Source of the DNA: JAKJGV01 sp964617565
Lineage (GTDB): Bacteria > Verrucomicrobiota > Kiritimatiellia > CAIQIC01 > JAGNIJ01
DNA length: 24,774 bases
Assembly: GCA_964617565.1 (NCBI GenBank)
Contig: CAZTYH010000047.1
Coordinates: 1 to 24,774 of the forward strand
Direction of reading: 5' to 3'
The notes below the pieces were generated by a model. That model saw only the letters and a program-made list of their open reading frames with translations. It had not been told where the DNA came from and ran no database searches. Each line of letters begins with the position of its first letter. The first letter of the stretch is position 1. Shown here piece after piece: positions 8,297-16,180 of the stretch. Position numbers and translations under genes: made by a program.

Positions 8297-8806
8297 ATGA
8301 GCTTTCTGGATCTGGCCGAAAAACGCGGCAGTATACGGGGTTATTCGAAAGATACCGTCCCGGACGAACTGCTTTTAAAGGTGCTGGAGGCGGGGCGCCT
8401 TGCGCCATCAGCCGCCAATTTTCAACCTTTGCATTTTCTTGTCGTGCGCGATGCACAGGCCAGGCAGCGCCTGCAGGAAGCCTACTCCAAGGACTGGTTC
8501 GCAAAAGCGCCCGCCATCATCGTGGTTTGCGTGGACTCGCAACGCGCGTGGACCCGGCAGGACGGACGCAACTACGGAACGGTGGATGCGGCCATCGCGA
8601 TGGATCACATGACCTTGTGCGCGGCTGACCTCGGACTCGGGACCTGCTGGGTTGGAGCATTCGATCCGGCGAAAGTTCGCGCCGCGCTGAACATTCCGCC
8701 CGGCATCGAGCCATTGCTCATGACACCCGTGGGATTGCCTGCGGCAAAGCCTCTTCCGAAAAAGCGAAAAGAGATGGTTGATCTCGTGCATTGGGAAAAA
8801 TGGTAA
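8297..8806 (+). CDS. Nitroreductase family flavoprotein
   Basis: A 169-residue FMN-dependent nitroreductase-fold protein. The N-terminal RGSIRGY matches the family's R-x-S-x-R-x-[FY] flavin-phosphate motif. APSAANFQPLHFLVV is the usual APSxxNxQPW region. GLGTCWVGAFD is the conserved GLGxCWxG segment near the flavin. Members reduce nitro groups, quinones or flavins, or carry out specialised dehydrogenations; the substrate cannot be read from the sequence. The ATG at 8297 is chosen because it begins directly with MSFLDLAEKR and has AGGA upstream at 8280-8283. A TTG at 8273 would add eight residues. The next gene, a beta-grasp protein, starts 9 nt after the stop, so the two are very likely cotranscribed. 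Confidence 0.9.
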   Translation: MSFLDLAEKRGSIRGYSKDTVPDELLLKVLEAGRLAPSAANFQPLHFLVVRDAQARQRLQEAYSKDWFAKAPAIIVVCVDSQRAWTRQDGRNYGTVDAAIAMDHMTLCAADLGLGTCWVGAFDPAKVRAALNIPPGIEPLLMTPVGLPAAKPLPKKRKEMVDLVHWEKW

Positions 8807-8815
8807 GCTCGCCCC

Positions 8816-9049
8816 ATGAAGGTATTCGTTGAATATACAGGCGTGCTGGACGTGAAAGATGTTCCTTCAGGATCCCAGGTTGAGTTGCCCGACAAGTCAA
8901 CCATTGGAGCGCTTTTGAGCCATCTGAAGATAAAGCCCGAGCATCATCGCTTTGTCGTGAGCGCCGTGAACGGCAAACAACAACGCGCCTCTACCCGTCT
9001 CGTGGATGGAGACCGCGTCCTTCTTTCCCTGCCGATGGGCGGAGGCTGA
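8816..9049 (+). CDS. MoaD/ThiS-family beta-grasp sulfur-carrier-like protein
   Basis: A 77-residue ubiquitin-like protein. It begins with a beta strand (MKVFVEYTGVLDV), has a mid-region VNGKQQ and DGDRVLL typical of MoaD/ThiS, and ends LSLPMGGG, so it keeps the C-terminal diglycine that is adenylated and thiocarboxylated in this family. MoaD proteins supply sulfur for molybdopterin dithiolene; ThiS-type proteins supply other sulfur transfers. No MoaE, MoeB/ThiF-like or ThiG gene is adjacent; the visible partner is the nitroreductase 9 nt upstream. The molybdopterin-type xanthine dehydrogenase at 13823-16162 would need a MoaD somewhere in the genome, but this position does not show that this is it. 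Three terminal glycines rather than two is slightly unusual. Confidence 0.75.
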   Translation: MKVFVEYTGVLDVKDVPSGSQVELPDKSTIGALLSHLKIKPEHHRFVVSAVNGKQQRASTRLVDGDRVLLSLPMGGG

Positions 9050-9081
9050 TGTGTAACCACCACTACGGCCAAACAATCGTG

Positions 9082-9101
9082 GCCGCCCAGTAACAGGCGG
9101 C
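9082..9101. repeat. GC-rich inverted repeat (6-bp stem, 8-nt loop) in the convergent spacer
   Basis: GCCGCC (9082-9087) pairs with GGCGGC (9096-9101) across an 8-nt loop. It sits 33 bp after the beta-grasp gene stop and may contribute to ending plus-strand transcription, but it has no T-tract. Confidence 0.35.
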
Positions 9102-9121
9102 GCGGAGCACCACCCTACGTA

Positions 9122-9143
9122 GGACGGTCCTCCCGGGCCGTCC
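9122..9143. terminator. Probable bidirectional terminator/hairpin between convergent genes
   Basis: GGACGGTCC (9122-9130) pairs with GGGCCGTCC (9135-9143) around a TCCC loop, giving a 9-bp stem with one G-T wobble. It lies 5 nt from the stop of the minus-strand beta-roll protein (9148). There is no long T-run on either side, so it may act as an mRNA 3'-end stabiliser or a weak terminator rather than a textbook intrinsic terminator. Confidence 0.5.
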
Positions 9144-9147
9144 CTCC

Positions 9148-10959
9148 TCACCGCACCGCCACCGTATTCATGATGATATTTTCCGCCGCCGCCTGGCCCG
9201 GCGCCAATTCGCTCTTGAGTTGCTCGACGGGACGCCGCTCGAGATCTTCAAGACACGCCGGATCGTTGCGCAGGACTTTGATCGTCCATGAGACTTTAAG
9301 ATCGCGTTCGCCGGCGATCCTAAACCGATTGCCGGAAACTTCTTCTTCAACCCAAACGTCGGCACGTCCACCGATAACAGTCAGGCTGTAGATTTCCGAG
9401 CCGACGAGATTCAGCGCCTCGTAGTAATCCGGCAATTCCACCACCGCCCCGCCGTTCACCAGCACCGCGTTGCCCGCGTACACATTCCACACCTCCGGCC
9501 CTTCCATGCAGAAGTGCCGAAGCACCTTGTTCTCCGGGTCGAGCGGATGGTCTATGACAAAGGCCTTTGCGGACCATGCACCGGACCCGAAGGTGGCCCG
9601 GGTCATGATGCCGGTTCCGCCATCCAGGTACAAAGTGCCCCGGATGCTGGCCGAGTTGTTCACATGGTTTGACACGTTGTTTCCGATGGAAATCCGGTCC
9701 GTGCCGCCCCGGGCGTTGGCGCGGTAGCCGATGGCGATGTTGGTCCGCGCCCCGTTGGCAAAGACACCCAGGGCCACGCCTCCCGCATAACCGTCCGCGT
9801 AGTGTCCGATGGCAAGCCCACTGTTATAACCCCAAGCCTGATACCCAACGGCCGCGCCATACTCTTCGCCTCGGGCATCACGACCCAACGCGGCTCCGTA
9901 GGTGTGTCCGCTGGTAAGATACCCAACGGCCGCGCCGCGGTTGCTCGCCACGGCGCCGGAACCCACGGCCGTTCCGAAGGTCCGTGCATCGGCGCCACGC
10001 CCGGCCGCCGTGGCGCTGCCGGCATAATCTATGCTCGTCACATTCGTAAGAATTTGCCCGCCCATGTTCAGATTGCCCGACATGGGCACGGAACCATCGG
10101 ACCTGAAATCACCAACCACCGCGGTCAGTGGGATCCAGGCGCCGGAACCAAAGGTGGGCCGCATCATGACATTGGTTCCGCCATCGAGGTACAGAGTGCC
10201 GCGTATAGCAGCCGAATCATTGATGGCATTGGTCACATTGTGACCGATGGCAATGCGCTCACGTCCGGCCTGCGCGTTGGCAAACGCTCCCACGGCGACG
10301 TTGCTTCCAGCGCCGTTGGCGCCGTAGCCCACGGCGGCGCCATACATGCGTCCATTGGCGCTATGACCAACCCCGACTCCATTGCCCCGGGCTGTGGCAT
10401 CATGTCCCATCGCCACACCACGGTTCCACGCATTGGCAAACCGCCCCACCGCCGCGCCCTCGATGCTGCCATCCGCTTGAAACCCCACTGCTGTGCCGTC
10501 ATCTCCGATGGCCATCCCCCCAACAGCCGTGCCACTGTTGGCGCCAAGCGCACGATCCCCCACCGCGACACCCGTATTGGTCGCATTGGCCTGATATCCC
10601 ACAGCCGTTCCACTGCTACGGGCCTTGGCTTCAAACCCCACCGCGGTTCCAAAATAGTACCCATCGGCGCCGGACCCGATCTCCACATCGTTGCCCCCAC
10701 CGATCGTCAACATGCTGCGCGCGCCCAAACCACGGTCGGCATCGTGCTGCGCAACCACGTTGGTCTGTACCGTCAGCGTGCCGGTGATCACGGTTTGCCC
10801 GTCGGACGCGATGCTTGCCTTGACGGCATCGCCCGAGTCCTTCACCACGAACGCGCTCGAGCCGTCATCGCTGTCCAGCACCGCCTCCATGTCCGCCGCC
10901 CTCACCCCGCGAACCGTCATCAACAAAACCAGCAACGTAACGATATAACGTGCTTTCAT
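9148..10959 (-). CDS. Secreted protein with duplicated YadA-like left-handed beta-roll head repeats
   Basis: A 603-residue protein with an N-terminal signal peptide (MKARYIVTLLVLLM...GVRA). ATG 10959 is chosen because an excellent GGGAGGAATTC SD precedes it; an ATG at 10977 would place six residues before the signal. Two blocks of YadA-head-like repeats follow. The first has about 11 units and the second about 8, mostly 13 residues long, each beginning G-x-A-V/I-G as in GTAVGYQANATNT. Both blocks end with the same cap, SIRGTLYLDGG then TFGSGAW, so the block is duplicated. After the second cap comes HPLDPENKVLRHF...LPDYYEALN, a domain often found at the end of tail-fibre-like and adhesin-like proteins. 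It is followed by VSWTIKVLRNDP. No YadA-type membrane anchor or chaperone (S74) domain is seen. A trimeric surface or extracellular fibre is inferred. It follows the gene at 10996 by 36 bp, probably in one operon. Confidence 0.8.
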   Translation of the reverse strand: MKARYIVTLLVLLMTVRGVRAADMEAVLDSDDGSSAFVVKDSGDAVKASIASDGQTVITGTLTVQTNVVAQHDADRGLGARSMLTIGGGNDVEIGSGADGYYFGTAVGFEAKARSSGTAVGYQANATNTGVAVGDRALGANSGTAVGGMAIGDDGTAVGFQADGSIEGAAVGRFANAWNRGVAMGHDATARGNGVGVGHSANGRMYGAAVGYGANGAGSNVAVGAFANAQAGRERIAIGHNVTNAINDSAAIRGTLYLDGGTNVMMRPTFGSGAWIPLTAVVGDFRSDGSVPMSGNLNMGGQILTNVTSIDYAGSATAAGRGADARTFGTAVGSGAVASNRGAAVGYLTSGHTYGAALGRDARGEEYGAAVGYQAWGYNSGLAIGHYADGYAGGVALGVFANGARTNIAIGYRANARGGTDRISIGNNVSNHVNNSASIRGTLYLDGGTGIMTRATFGSGAWSAKAFVIDHPLDPENKVLRHFCMEGPEVWNVYAGNAVLVNGGAVVELPDYYEALNLVGSEIYSLTVIGGRADVWVEEEVSGNRFRIAGERDLKVSWTIKVLRNDPACLEDLERRPVEQLKSELAPGQAAAENIIMNTVAVR

Positions 10960-10995
10960 CTGAATTCCTCCCTGCATCTCGCTTCCTTCAAATCC

Positions 10996-11892
10996 TCATG
11001 GCCGATATTCTTCAACCTTCACTCCGATAATTCTGTTCACGCTGTCCACTTCCGTGGTCCACGCCTGCCTCGGCCGGCTGTAGCTGCTCAACACAACCGA
11101 TGTGTTCCACACCCACGGCTGATCCAGCACATTCGTGCTGTACAGCAGCGTGTATTGCCGCCCCTCCGCCGTCTCCCACATCACTTCCGTGCCGCCATTC
11201 GTGCTTTGAATCTGTGTGATTCGAAGCAGGGAGTTGCTGTCACGCGGCAACGTGTTCGCGGCGTATTCGCTCAGATTGTCGTAGCCGTCCTCGTCCGCGT
11301 CATCGTAAGGGTCCGTTCCGGTGCGCACACTGAACCATCTCAATTCGAAATGATCCGGCAACCCGTTGCCGTCGCTGTCGCCGCGCAAATCGGTCAGTGC
11401 CAGGTCCACCGTCCCCGTTTCCGACAGCCGCCACGTCCACGAATCGGATGGTGTGAAATTCGGAAGATACACACTGGACGCCCCGCCGAGAATAATCAGT
11501 TCGTCAACCGGAACCGCGAGGACCGCCGTGTTGACCACCACTTCGCACTCGCCGTTCACCGTCCCGCTCGCTTCAAGACGGTCCAGCGATGTGTGGGTTG
11601 CGGCGTACACGTAAAAGCGGCTGCCCGGCTCAAAGCTTACCGCGCCTTCGACGCGTTGCGTCCCCACGCTGTCCACCGCCGCGCCGCCGGGACTGATGTG
11701 TCCACGCGCCGCCAGATCGCCCTCCAAGGCCCCGTTGCCGCGAAGCCACGCGCCGCTCTCAATGTGCAGTTGCGAAGCGACCAACCGGCCCTCGAGAATG
11801 AGCTGCCCACCTTTCACATGCAGCTCACTTGCGCCGGCCGGATACATCAGGAGGACACACCCCAGCCATAGCCACGCAACATGACTCCTCAT
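10996..11892 (-). CDS. Secreted protein with autotransporter-strand-like repeats and TSP3-like calcium motif
   Basis: A 298-residue protein with a signal peptide (about 1-22, MRSHVAWLWLGCVLLMYPAGAS). Residues 23 to about 130 hold beta-strand repeats such as GNGALEGDLAARGHISPGG, the pattern of autotransporter-associated passenger strands (gxGxxxgxvxxxGxlxPG). Around residues 170-215 are acidic calcium-binding motifs DSDGNGLPD and DDADEDGYDNLSEYAANTLP. A C-terminal beta module of about 75 residues with YTLLYSTNVLDQPW follows, shared in plan with the fragment at 1-504. The start ATG 11892 has AAGGAGGGA 5 nt upstream, one of the best SDs in the window. There is no beta-barrel translocator. It is probably cotranscribed with the beta-roll protein downstream. 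Function is unknown; extracellular or cell-surface structure is inferred. Confidence 0.75.
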   Translation of the reverse strand: MRSHVAWLWLGCVLLMYPAGASELHVKGGQLILEGRLVASQLHIESGAWLRGNGALEGDLAARGHISPGGAAVDSVGTQRVEGAVSFEPGSRFYVYAATHTSLDRLEASGTVNGECEVVVNTAVLAVPVDELIILGGASSVYLPNFTPSDSWTWRLSETGTVDLALTDLRGDSDGNGLPDHFELRWFSVRTGTDPYDDADEDGYDNLSEYAANTLPRDSNSLLRITQIQSTNGGTEVMWETAEGRQYTLLYSTNVLDQPWVWNTSVVLSSYSRPRQAWTTEVDSVNRIIGVKVEEYRP

Positions 11893-12021
11893 TGGTTCCC
11901 TCCTTCAAAAAAGACGCGAAAAAGCCGGTTTAAGCGTTCGCGCCCTTGGTGAAAAACAGAAAACCCGCCAGTCTTTTTTTTGTAAATACGGGCTGCAATA
12001 AAAAAGTCTGTTGGGCGCTGA
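11893..12021 (-). other. Intergenic spacer between adenine deaminase and the secreted-protein pair
   Basis: This 129-bp spacer has several A/T runs. Reading the minus strand, a T6 run occurs within about 20 nt after the adenine deaminase stop, preceded only by a weak 5-bp GTTGG/CCAAC pairing with a long loop. Further down, AGCCCG and CGGGTT (11962-11994) can pair with a 21-nt loop and are followed by TTTCTGTTTTT. These could form a weak terminator for the purine operon. No confident promoter for the downstream pair was found, so read-through is possible. Confidence 0.35.
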
Positions 12022-13740
12022 TCACTCCACCAACGGCACGATCTTGAACTGGGCCACGTCTACCAGCCCGCGATCCGTAAGCTTGAGTTCCGGAATCACG
12101 GGAAGCGCAAGGAACGACAGTGTCATAAACGGATCCGGCAACACGCATCCGAGCTTCGCGGCGGCCGCGTTCATTGCGTTGATGTGATCACGTACGCTTT
12201 CCAACGGCAGGTCAGACATCAACCCGGCAATCGGCAACGACAACGACGCCACGATTTCATTGTCCGCTACCACGACCTGCCCGCCCTGCATGCGCGCAAT
12301 CTCAATGACTGCCGTTGTCATATCGTTGTCATTCGTCCCAACCACAATAATATTGTGCGAATCATGCGCGACGCTGGACGCGATCGCCCCCTTCTTCAAA
12401 CCGAAACCCTTCACCAGCCCTACCCCGGTATTGCCCGAAGCCATGTGCCGCTCCGCCACCGCAAGCTTCAGAATGTCGCGCGCCGGATCAGCCGCGATTT
12501 CTCCATTCACCGGCTTCATTTCAATGCTCAACGCGCGCGTTACAATCTGGCCAGGGACAATATCCATCACACGGGCGCGCATGGAATCGCCCTGCGCGGG
12601 AATTTTGAAGTCCAGCGCCATCCACGCCACGTTCACCGAACCGCGCAGGCGCACAGTCTCCAGCTTGTGCTCGATAAGGCATCTGCCGTTTTCCGCAACC
12701 TTCATACCCGCCGCATAAACCTGTTTTACATCGAATTTACGCATGTCTTCCACGACAACCAGATCCGCGTGATAGCCCGGAGCCACGGCACCCAACCGCC
12801 GCAGGCCGAAGTATCGCGCCGTATTGATCGTCGCCATCTGAATCGCCGTCACCGGATCAAGCCCCTTGTGAATTGCGCGCGCAATCAGCGAGTTGATACT
12901 GCCCTCGCTCAACAGGTCGGCCGGGTGCCGGTCGTCCGTGCAGAAGCTGCAGCGCGACGCGTTCTTCGGTGTCACGAGAGGCAGCAGCGCGTCCAGATTC
13001 CGCTCGGCCGTGCCCTCCCGGATCATGACATGCATGCCCATGCTCAACTTCTCGCGCGCTTCCTCAAGCGTGGTGGATTCGTGATCGGAGCCGATACCCG
13101 CCGCGATGTAGGCCGCGAGATTGCGTCCCGTTACGCCCGGCGCGTGACCATCCACAGGCCGCATCCCCGCGATATCCAGCTTCTTCAGCACGGAAGGATC
13201 GCGGCAGATCACGCCGGGATAGTTCATCATTTCCGCGAGCCCTATGACCCGCTCGTGATTGAAGAGCAGTGTGATATCCGATGCCGTCAGCCGCGCACCG
13301 GACGTCTCCATGTCCGTCGCCGGCACACAGGACGGCGCCATGACAAAAACGCGCAACGGCAACCCCTCGCTGGTCTGCAGAATATAACGTACGCCCTCCA
13401 ACCCGTGCACGTTGGCCATTTCGTGCGGATCGGTGATCACGGTTGTGACTCCGCTCGGAAGAACCGCGCGCGCGAACTCGGGCACGGTGACCATACTGCT
13501 CTCGAGATGAACATGCGCATCCATGAATCCGGGGCAGAGGTACTGGCCATGCAGGTCTATAATTTCCCGCGCTTCATACGCGCCGAACCCCACAACAAAT
13601 CCATCGTGAACGGCGACATCGGTCTCCTGGATTTCGCCGGAAAGCACATTGACCAGCCGGCTGTTGCGCAACAGAAGATCAACGGGCATTTCTCCGTGCG
13701 CTGCGGCGATTATGTCGGCGCGCTTTTCGTTGATATCCAT
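12022..13740 (-). CDS. ade: Adenine deaminase
   Basis: A 572-residue amidohydrolase that converts adenine to hypoxanthine and ammonia in purine salvage or catabolism (cytosolic). Family marks are the metal site PGFMDAHVHLESS (His76, His78), TDPHEMANVHG, AEMMNYPGV, DGHAPGV, GSDHEST and CTDDRHP. The distinctive C-terminal domain includes GLKKGAIASSVAHDSHNI and the closing LPVIPELKLTDRGLVD. Length matches the bacterial AdeC/Ade family. ATG 13740 is the family-like start (MDINEKRADIIAAAHGE); an upstream frame to 13779 adds 13 residues without homology. The SD is weak. It follows the molybdopterin subunit by 82 bp and is the last gene of the purine operon. Its hypoxanthine product is a substrate for the xanthine dehydrogenase encoded upstream. 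Confidence 0.95.
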   Translation of the reverse strand: MDINEKRADIIAAAHGEMPVDLLLRNSRLVNVLSGEIQETDVAVHDGFVVGFGAYEAREIIDLHGQYLCPGFMDAHVHLESSMVTVPEFARAVLPSGVTTVITDPHEMANVHGLEGVRYILQTSEGLPLRVFVMAPSCVPATDMETSGARLTASDITLLFNHERVIGLAEMMNYPGVICRDPSVLKKLDIAGMRPVDGHAPGVTGRNLAAYIAAGIGSDHESTTLEEAREKLSMGMHVMIREGTAERNLDALLPLVTPKNASRCSFCTDDRHPADLLSEGSINSLIARAIHKGLDPVTAIQMATINTARYFGLRRLGAVAPGYHADLVVVEDMRKFDVKQVYAAGMKVAENGRCLIEHKLETVRLRGSVNVAWMALDFKIPAQGDSMRARVMDIVPGQIVTRALSIEMKPVNGEIAADPARDILKLAVAERHMASGNTGVGLVKGFGLKKGAIASSVAHDSHNIIVVGTNDNDMTTAVIEIARMQGGQVVVADNEIVASLSLPIAGLMSDLPLESVRDHINAMNAAAAKLGCVLPDPFMTLSFLALPVIPELKLTDRGLVDVAQFKIVPLVE

Positions 13741-13750
13741 TTTTCTACCA

Positions 13751-13830
13751 CCCGCTTCGCGGGAGGGCACGGAGATCACGGAGAATCATCTTTCCCCAAC
13801 ACTCCATTACTCCAGCACTCCATCACTCCG
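13751..13830. repeat. Short hairpin and CACTCC-type tandem motifs in the spacer before adenine deaminase
   Basis: A compact hairpin CCCGCTTCGCGGG (13751-13763) lies just upstream of the adenine deaminase start. It is followed by a direct pair CACGGAGATCACGGAG (13768-13783). Four imperfect ACTCC units occur within about 30 bp (13801-13828) and run into the stop codon of the molybdopterin subunit. The sequence looks like low-complexity intergenic repeat material, not an intrinsic terminator, since no T-run follows the hairpin on the minus strand. Confidence 0.45.
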
Positions 13831-16162
13831 CCGCTTCCTCTCTCCGCGCGCGGATCGCCCGCCATACCTTCTCCGGCGTGAACGGTCCATCATAAAGGCG
13901 CACACCCGCCGCGTTGTAAATCGCGTTGGCAATCGCCGGCATCGGTCCGTTGATGCAGATTTCCGAAACGCTCTTCGCCCCGTAAGGCCCCGTCTTCTCA
14001 TAGCTCGGCACCAGGATCGTTTTGAGCTCCGGCTTGTCGCGCATCGCGTAGATGCGATAACCGAGAAACGAGTCGTTGATCATCTTGCCCTTCGGCGAGA
14101 AGAGATACTCTTCCGTCAACGCGAAACAGATGCCGTTCATCACACCGCCCTCGGTTTGTCCTTCCGCGAGTTTCGGATTGATCGCCGTGCCGCAATCAAC
14201 CGCGGCCACGTACTTGAGCACCTGGACCTTGCCGGTTTCCATGTCCACCTCGACCTCCGCGAAGTGCGCGGAAAACGGTGGCGGGGACTTGTGCGTGATC
14301 GCGGACGAGATCGCACCGATCTGGAACTGGTTCGCCGTGTACAGCGAGTACAACGCGATCTCGGAATAGGAGACCGATTTCGATCCGTCTTTGGTCGCGA
14401 CTTTCTGATCCGCTGCGACCAGGTCGGCCGGCTTGCACTCCAGCATCTCCGCAGCCACCTGCAGAATCTGCTTCTTCACCTTCTGCGCAGCGTTAATGAC
14501 GGCGGACCCGCTGAGATACGTCGTACTCGAAGCATATGCGCCGACGTCGAACGGCGTCATGTCCGTATCCGACGAATAGACCACAATCTTTTCCGTCACC
14601 GTTCCAAGCGTCTCGGCTGCTATCTGCGCAAGCACCGTGTCACTGCCCGTGCCGAGATCCGTCGCGCCGATCAGTAGATTGAACGATCCATCTTCATTCA
14701 TCTTGATGGACGCCGCGCCCATATCTATCTCGGGAATGCTCGACCCCTGCATAAGCGCCGCCATGCCGATACCGCGGCGGTATCGGCCCTTTTTCTTCCG
14801 CCAATCGCCGCGCTTCTTCCATCCGATCTCCTTGGCACCCAAACGGATACAACGATCCAGCTCGCAGCTTCCAATGCTCTGCTCGACGCCGGCCTTGCCC
14901 TCGCCCAGCGCGGCGAAGACAGGCGATGTTTCGCCTTTGCGGATATGATTCTGCATCCTGAACTTCAGCGGGTCCATGCCGATCGCTTCCGCGATTTCAT
15001 CCATCGCGCAGTCAATCGCGAAGCTGGACTGCGTCGCGCCATAACCACGATAAGCTCCGCCGACCGGCAGGTTCGTATAGACCGCGCGACCCAGGAAGTG
15101 AACGTTGGCAGCACGGTAAAGCGGGAGGATTTTGCTTCCGCTGTTGCACACCACGGTCAGCGCGTGCGATCCGTACGCGCCCGTGTTCGAAACACAATCC
15201 AGTCCGACCGCCGTGATTGTGCCGTCTTTTTTCGCGCCGATGCGTACGCGCATCAACTCCGGATGCCGGGTCCGGCTGCTGATGAATTCCTCCTCGCGCG
15301 TGTACATCAGGAAGACGGGTTTCTTCGTGCGCCACGCCATCATGCCGACTACATCTTCCAGTAGGATTTCCTGCTTCGCTCCGAATCCGCCGCCGATGCG
15401 AGGCTTGATGACGCGGATTTTCTGCACCGGTATTTCGAGGCATTGCGCGACGATGCGCCGAACATGGAACGGCACTTGCGTACTCGTCGTAATCACCATT
15501 CGCCCGTCCGAGTCTATATGCGCCGACGTGACATGCGGTTCAATCGGACAGTGCTGCGCATAATGGCTGTAATAGGAATGATCGAGTTTCACGTCCGCTT
15601 CGGCCAATCCTTTTTCAAGGTCACCCACGTCCATTCCAACGCGCGCGGCGATGTTCTTCTGCGGCTCGTATGGCACAGGAATCGCGGCATGCGCTTCGGG
15701 CTCGTCGTGAATTACCGGCGTGCCTTCCTTCAAAGCCTCCTCGATGGACAACACCGGCGGCAGGACCTCGTACTCCACGCGAATCGCGGCGAGCGCGGCC
15801 TCGGCCACCTCTTCCGAAACGGCAGCCACGGCCGCGACTCGGTCGCCGACATAGCGCACCTTGCGATCAAACATGAACGTGTCGTACGGCGAGGGCTCGG
15901 GGAATCCCTGCCCCGCCGTCGTATGCGCGACGCGCGGCACGTTGCCGTGATACAGCACGCACTCGACGCCCGGCATCTTTTCCGCCGCGCTGATATCCAC
16001 GGACCTGATGATCGCGTGCGCGTGCGGGCTCCAAAGAAACTTTATGTACAGCGCATCGGCCGGCTTGAAATCCGCCACGAACTTCGGCTTGCCCAGCGCC
16101 AAAGCCAAGGCATCCACTTTCTTCACCGACTTAGCGACTACGTTGAATTTTCTTGGTGCCAT
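13823..16162 (-). CDS. Xanthine dehydrogenase-type molybdopterin-binding subunit
   Basis: A 779-residue large subunit of a xanthine-oxidase-family molybdenum hydroxylase, expected to hydroxylate hypoxanthine or xanthine at the molybdenum centre. It has the a/b-hammerhead N-terminal domain (about 20-130) and the cofactor-binding region with RIGGGFGAKQE. VGGAYRGYGATQ places Arg372 at the position of the substrate-binding arginine of xanthine oxidase, and GPYGAKSVSE places Glu734 as the general base. GGGFGAKQ resembles the E. coli XdhA type (Gln where bovine enzyme has Glu). ATG 16162 is chosen for its GGAGGT SD (16167-16172); an ATG at 16180 would add six residues and include that SD. It is separated from its FeS partner by an inserted four-helix-bundle gene. 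Purine specificity is inferred from the flanking deaminases. Confidence 0.9.
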   Translation of the reverse strand: MAPRKFNVVAKSVKKVDALALALGKPKFVADFKPADALYIKFLWSPHAHAIIRSVDISAAEKMPGVECVLYHGNVPRVAHTTAGQGFPEPSPYDTFMFDRKVRYVGDRVAAVAAVSEEVAEAALAAIRVEYEVLPPVLSIEEALKEGTPVIHDEPEAHAAIPVPYEPQKNIAARVGMDVGDLEKGLAEADVKLDHSYYSHYAQHCPIEPHVTSAHIDSDGRMVITTSTQVPFHVRRIVAQCLEIPVQKIRVIKPRIGGGFGAKQEILLEDVVGMMAWRTKKPVFLMYTREEEFISSRTRHPELMRVRIGAKKDGTITAVGLDCVSNTGAYGSHALTVVCNSGSKILPLYRAANVHFLGRAVYTNLPVGGAYRGYGATQSSFAIDCAMDEIAEAIGMDPLKFRMQNHIRKGETSPVFAALGEGKAGVEQSIGSCELDRCIRLGAKEIGWKKRGDWRKKKGRYRRGIGMAALMQGSSIPEIDMGAASIKMNEDGSFNLLIGATDLGTGSDTVLAQIAAETLGTVTEKIVVYSSDTDMTPFDVGAYASSTTYLSGSAVINAAQKVKKQILQVAAEMLECKPADLVAADQKVATKDGSKSVSYSEIALYSLYTANQFQIGAISSAITHKSPPPFSAHFAEVEVDMETGKVQVLKYVAAVDCGTAINPKLAEGQTEGGVMNGICFALTEEYLFSPKGKMINDSFLGYRIYAMRDKPELKTILVPSYEKTGPYGAKSVSEICINGPMPAIANAIYNAAGVRLYDGPFTPEKVWRAIRARREEAAE

Positions 16163-16180
16163 AACCACCTCCAAAGACAT

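Noticed and set aside
9148..10959. CRISPR-like array from the regular repeats in this region
   Set aside because: The periodicity is in codons (13 residues, 39 nt) with degenerate DNA, inside a clear protein-coding frame; there are no identical repeats with unique spacers.
9802..11871. A 689-codon plus-strand open frame across the beta-roll and TSP3-like genes
   Set aside because: It crosses the boundary of two clear minus-strand genes with signal peptides and strong SDs; its own product has no recognisable feature.
12184..13881. A 565-codon plus-strand open frame opposite adenine deaminase
   Set aside because: Shadow of a well-conserved enzyme gene; His/Arg-rich translation without motifs.
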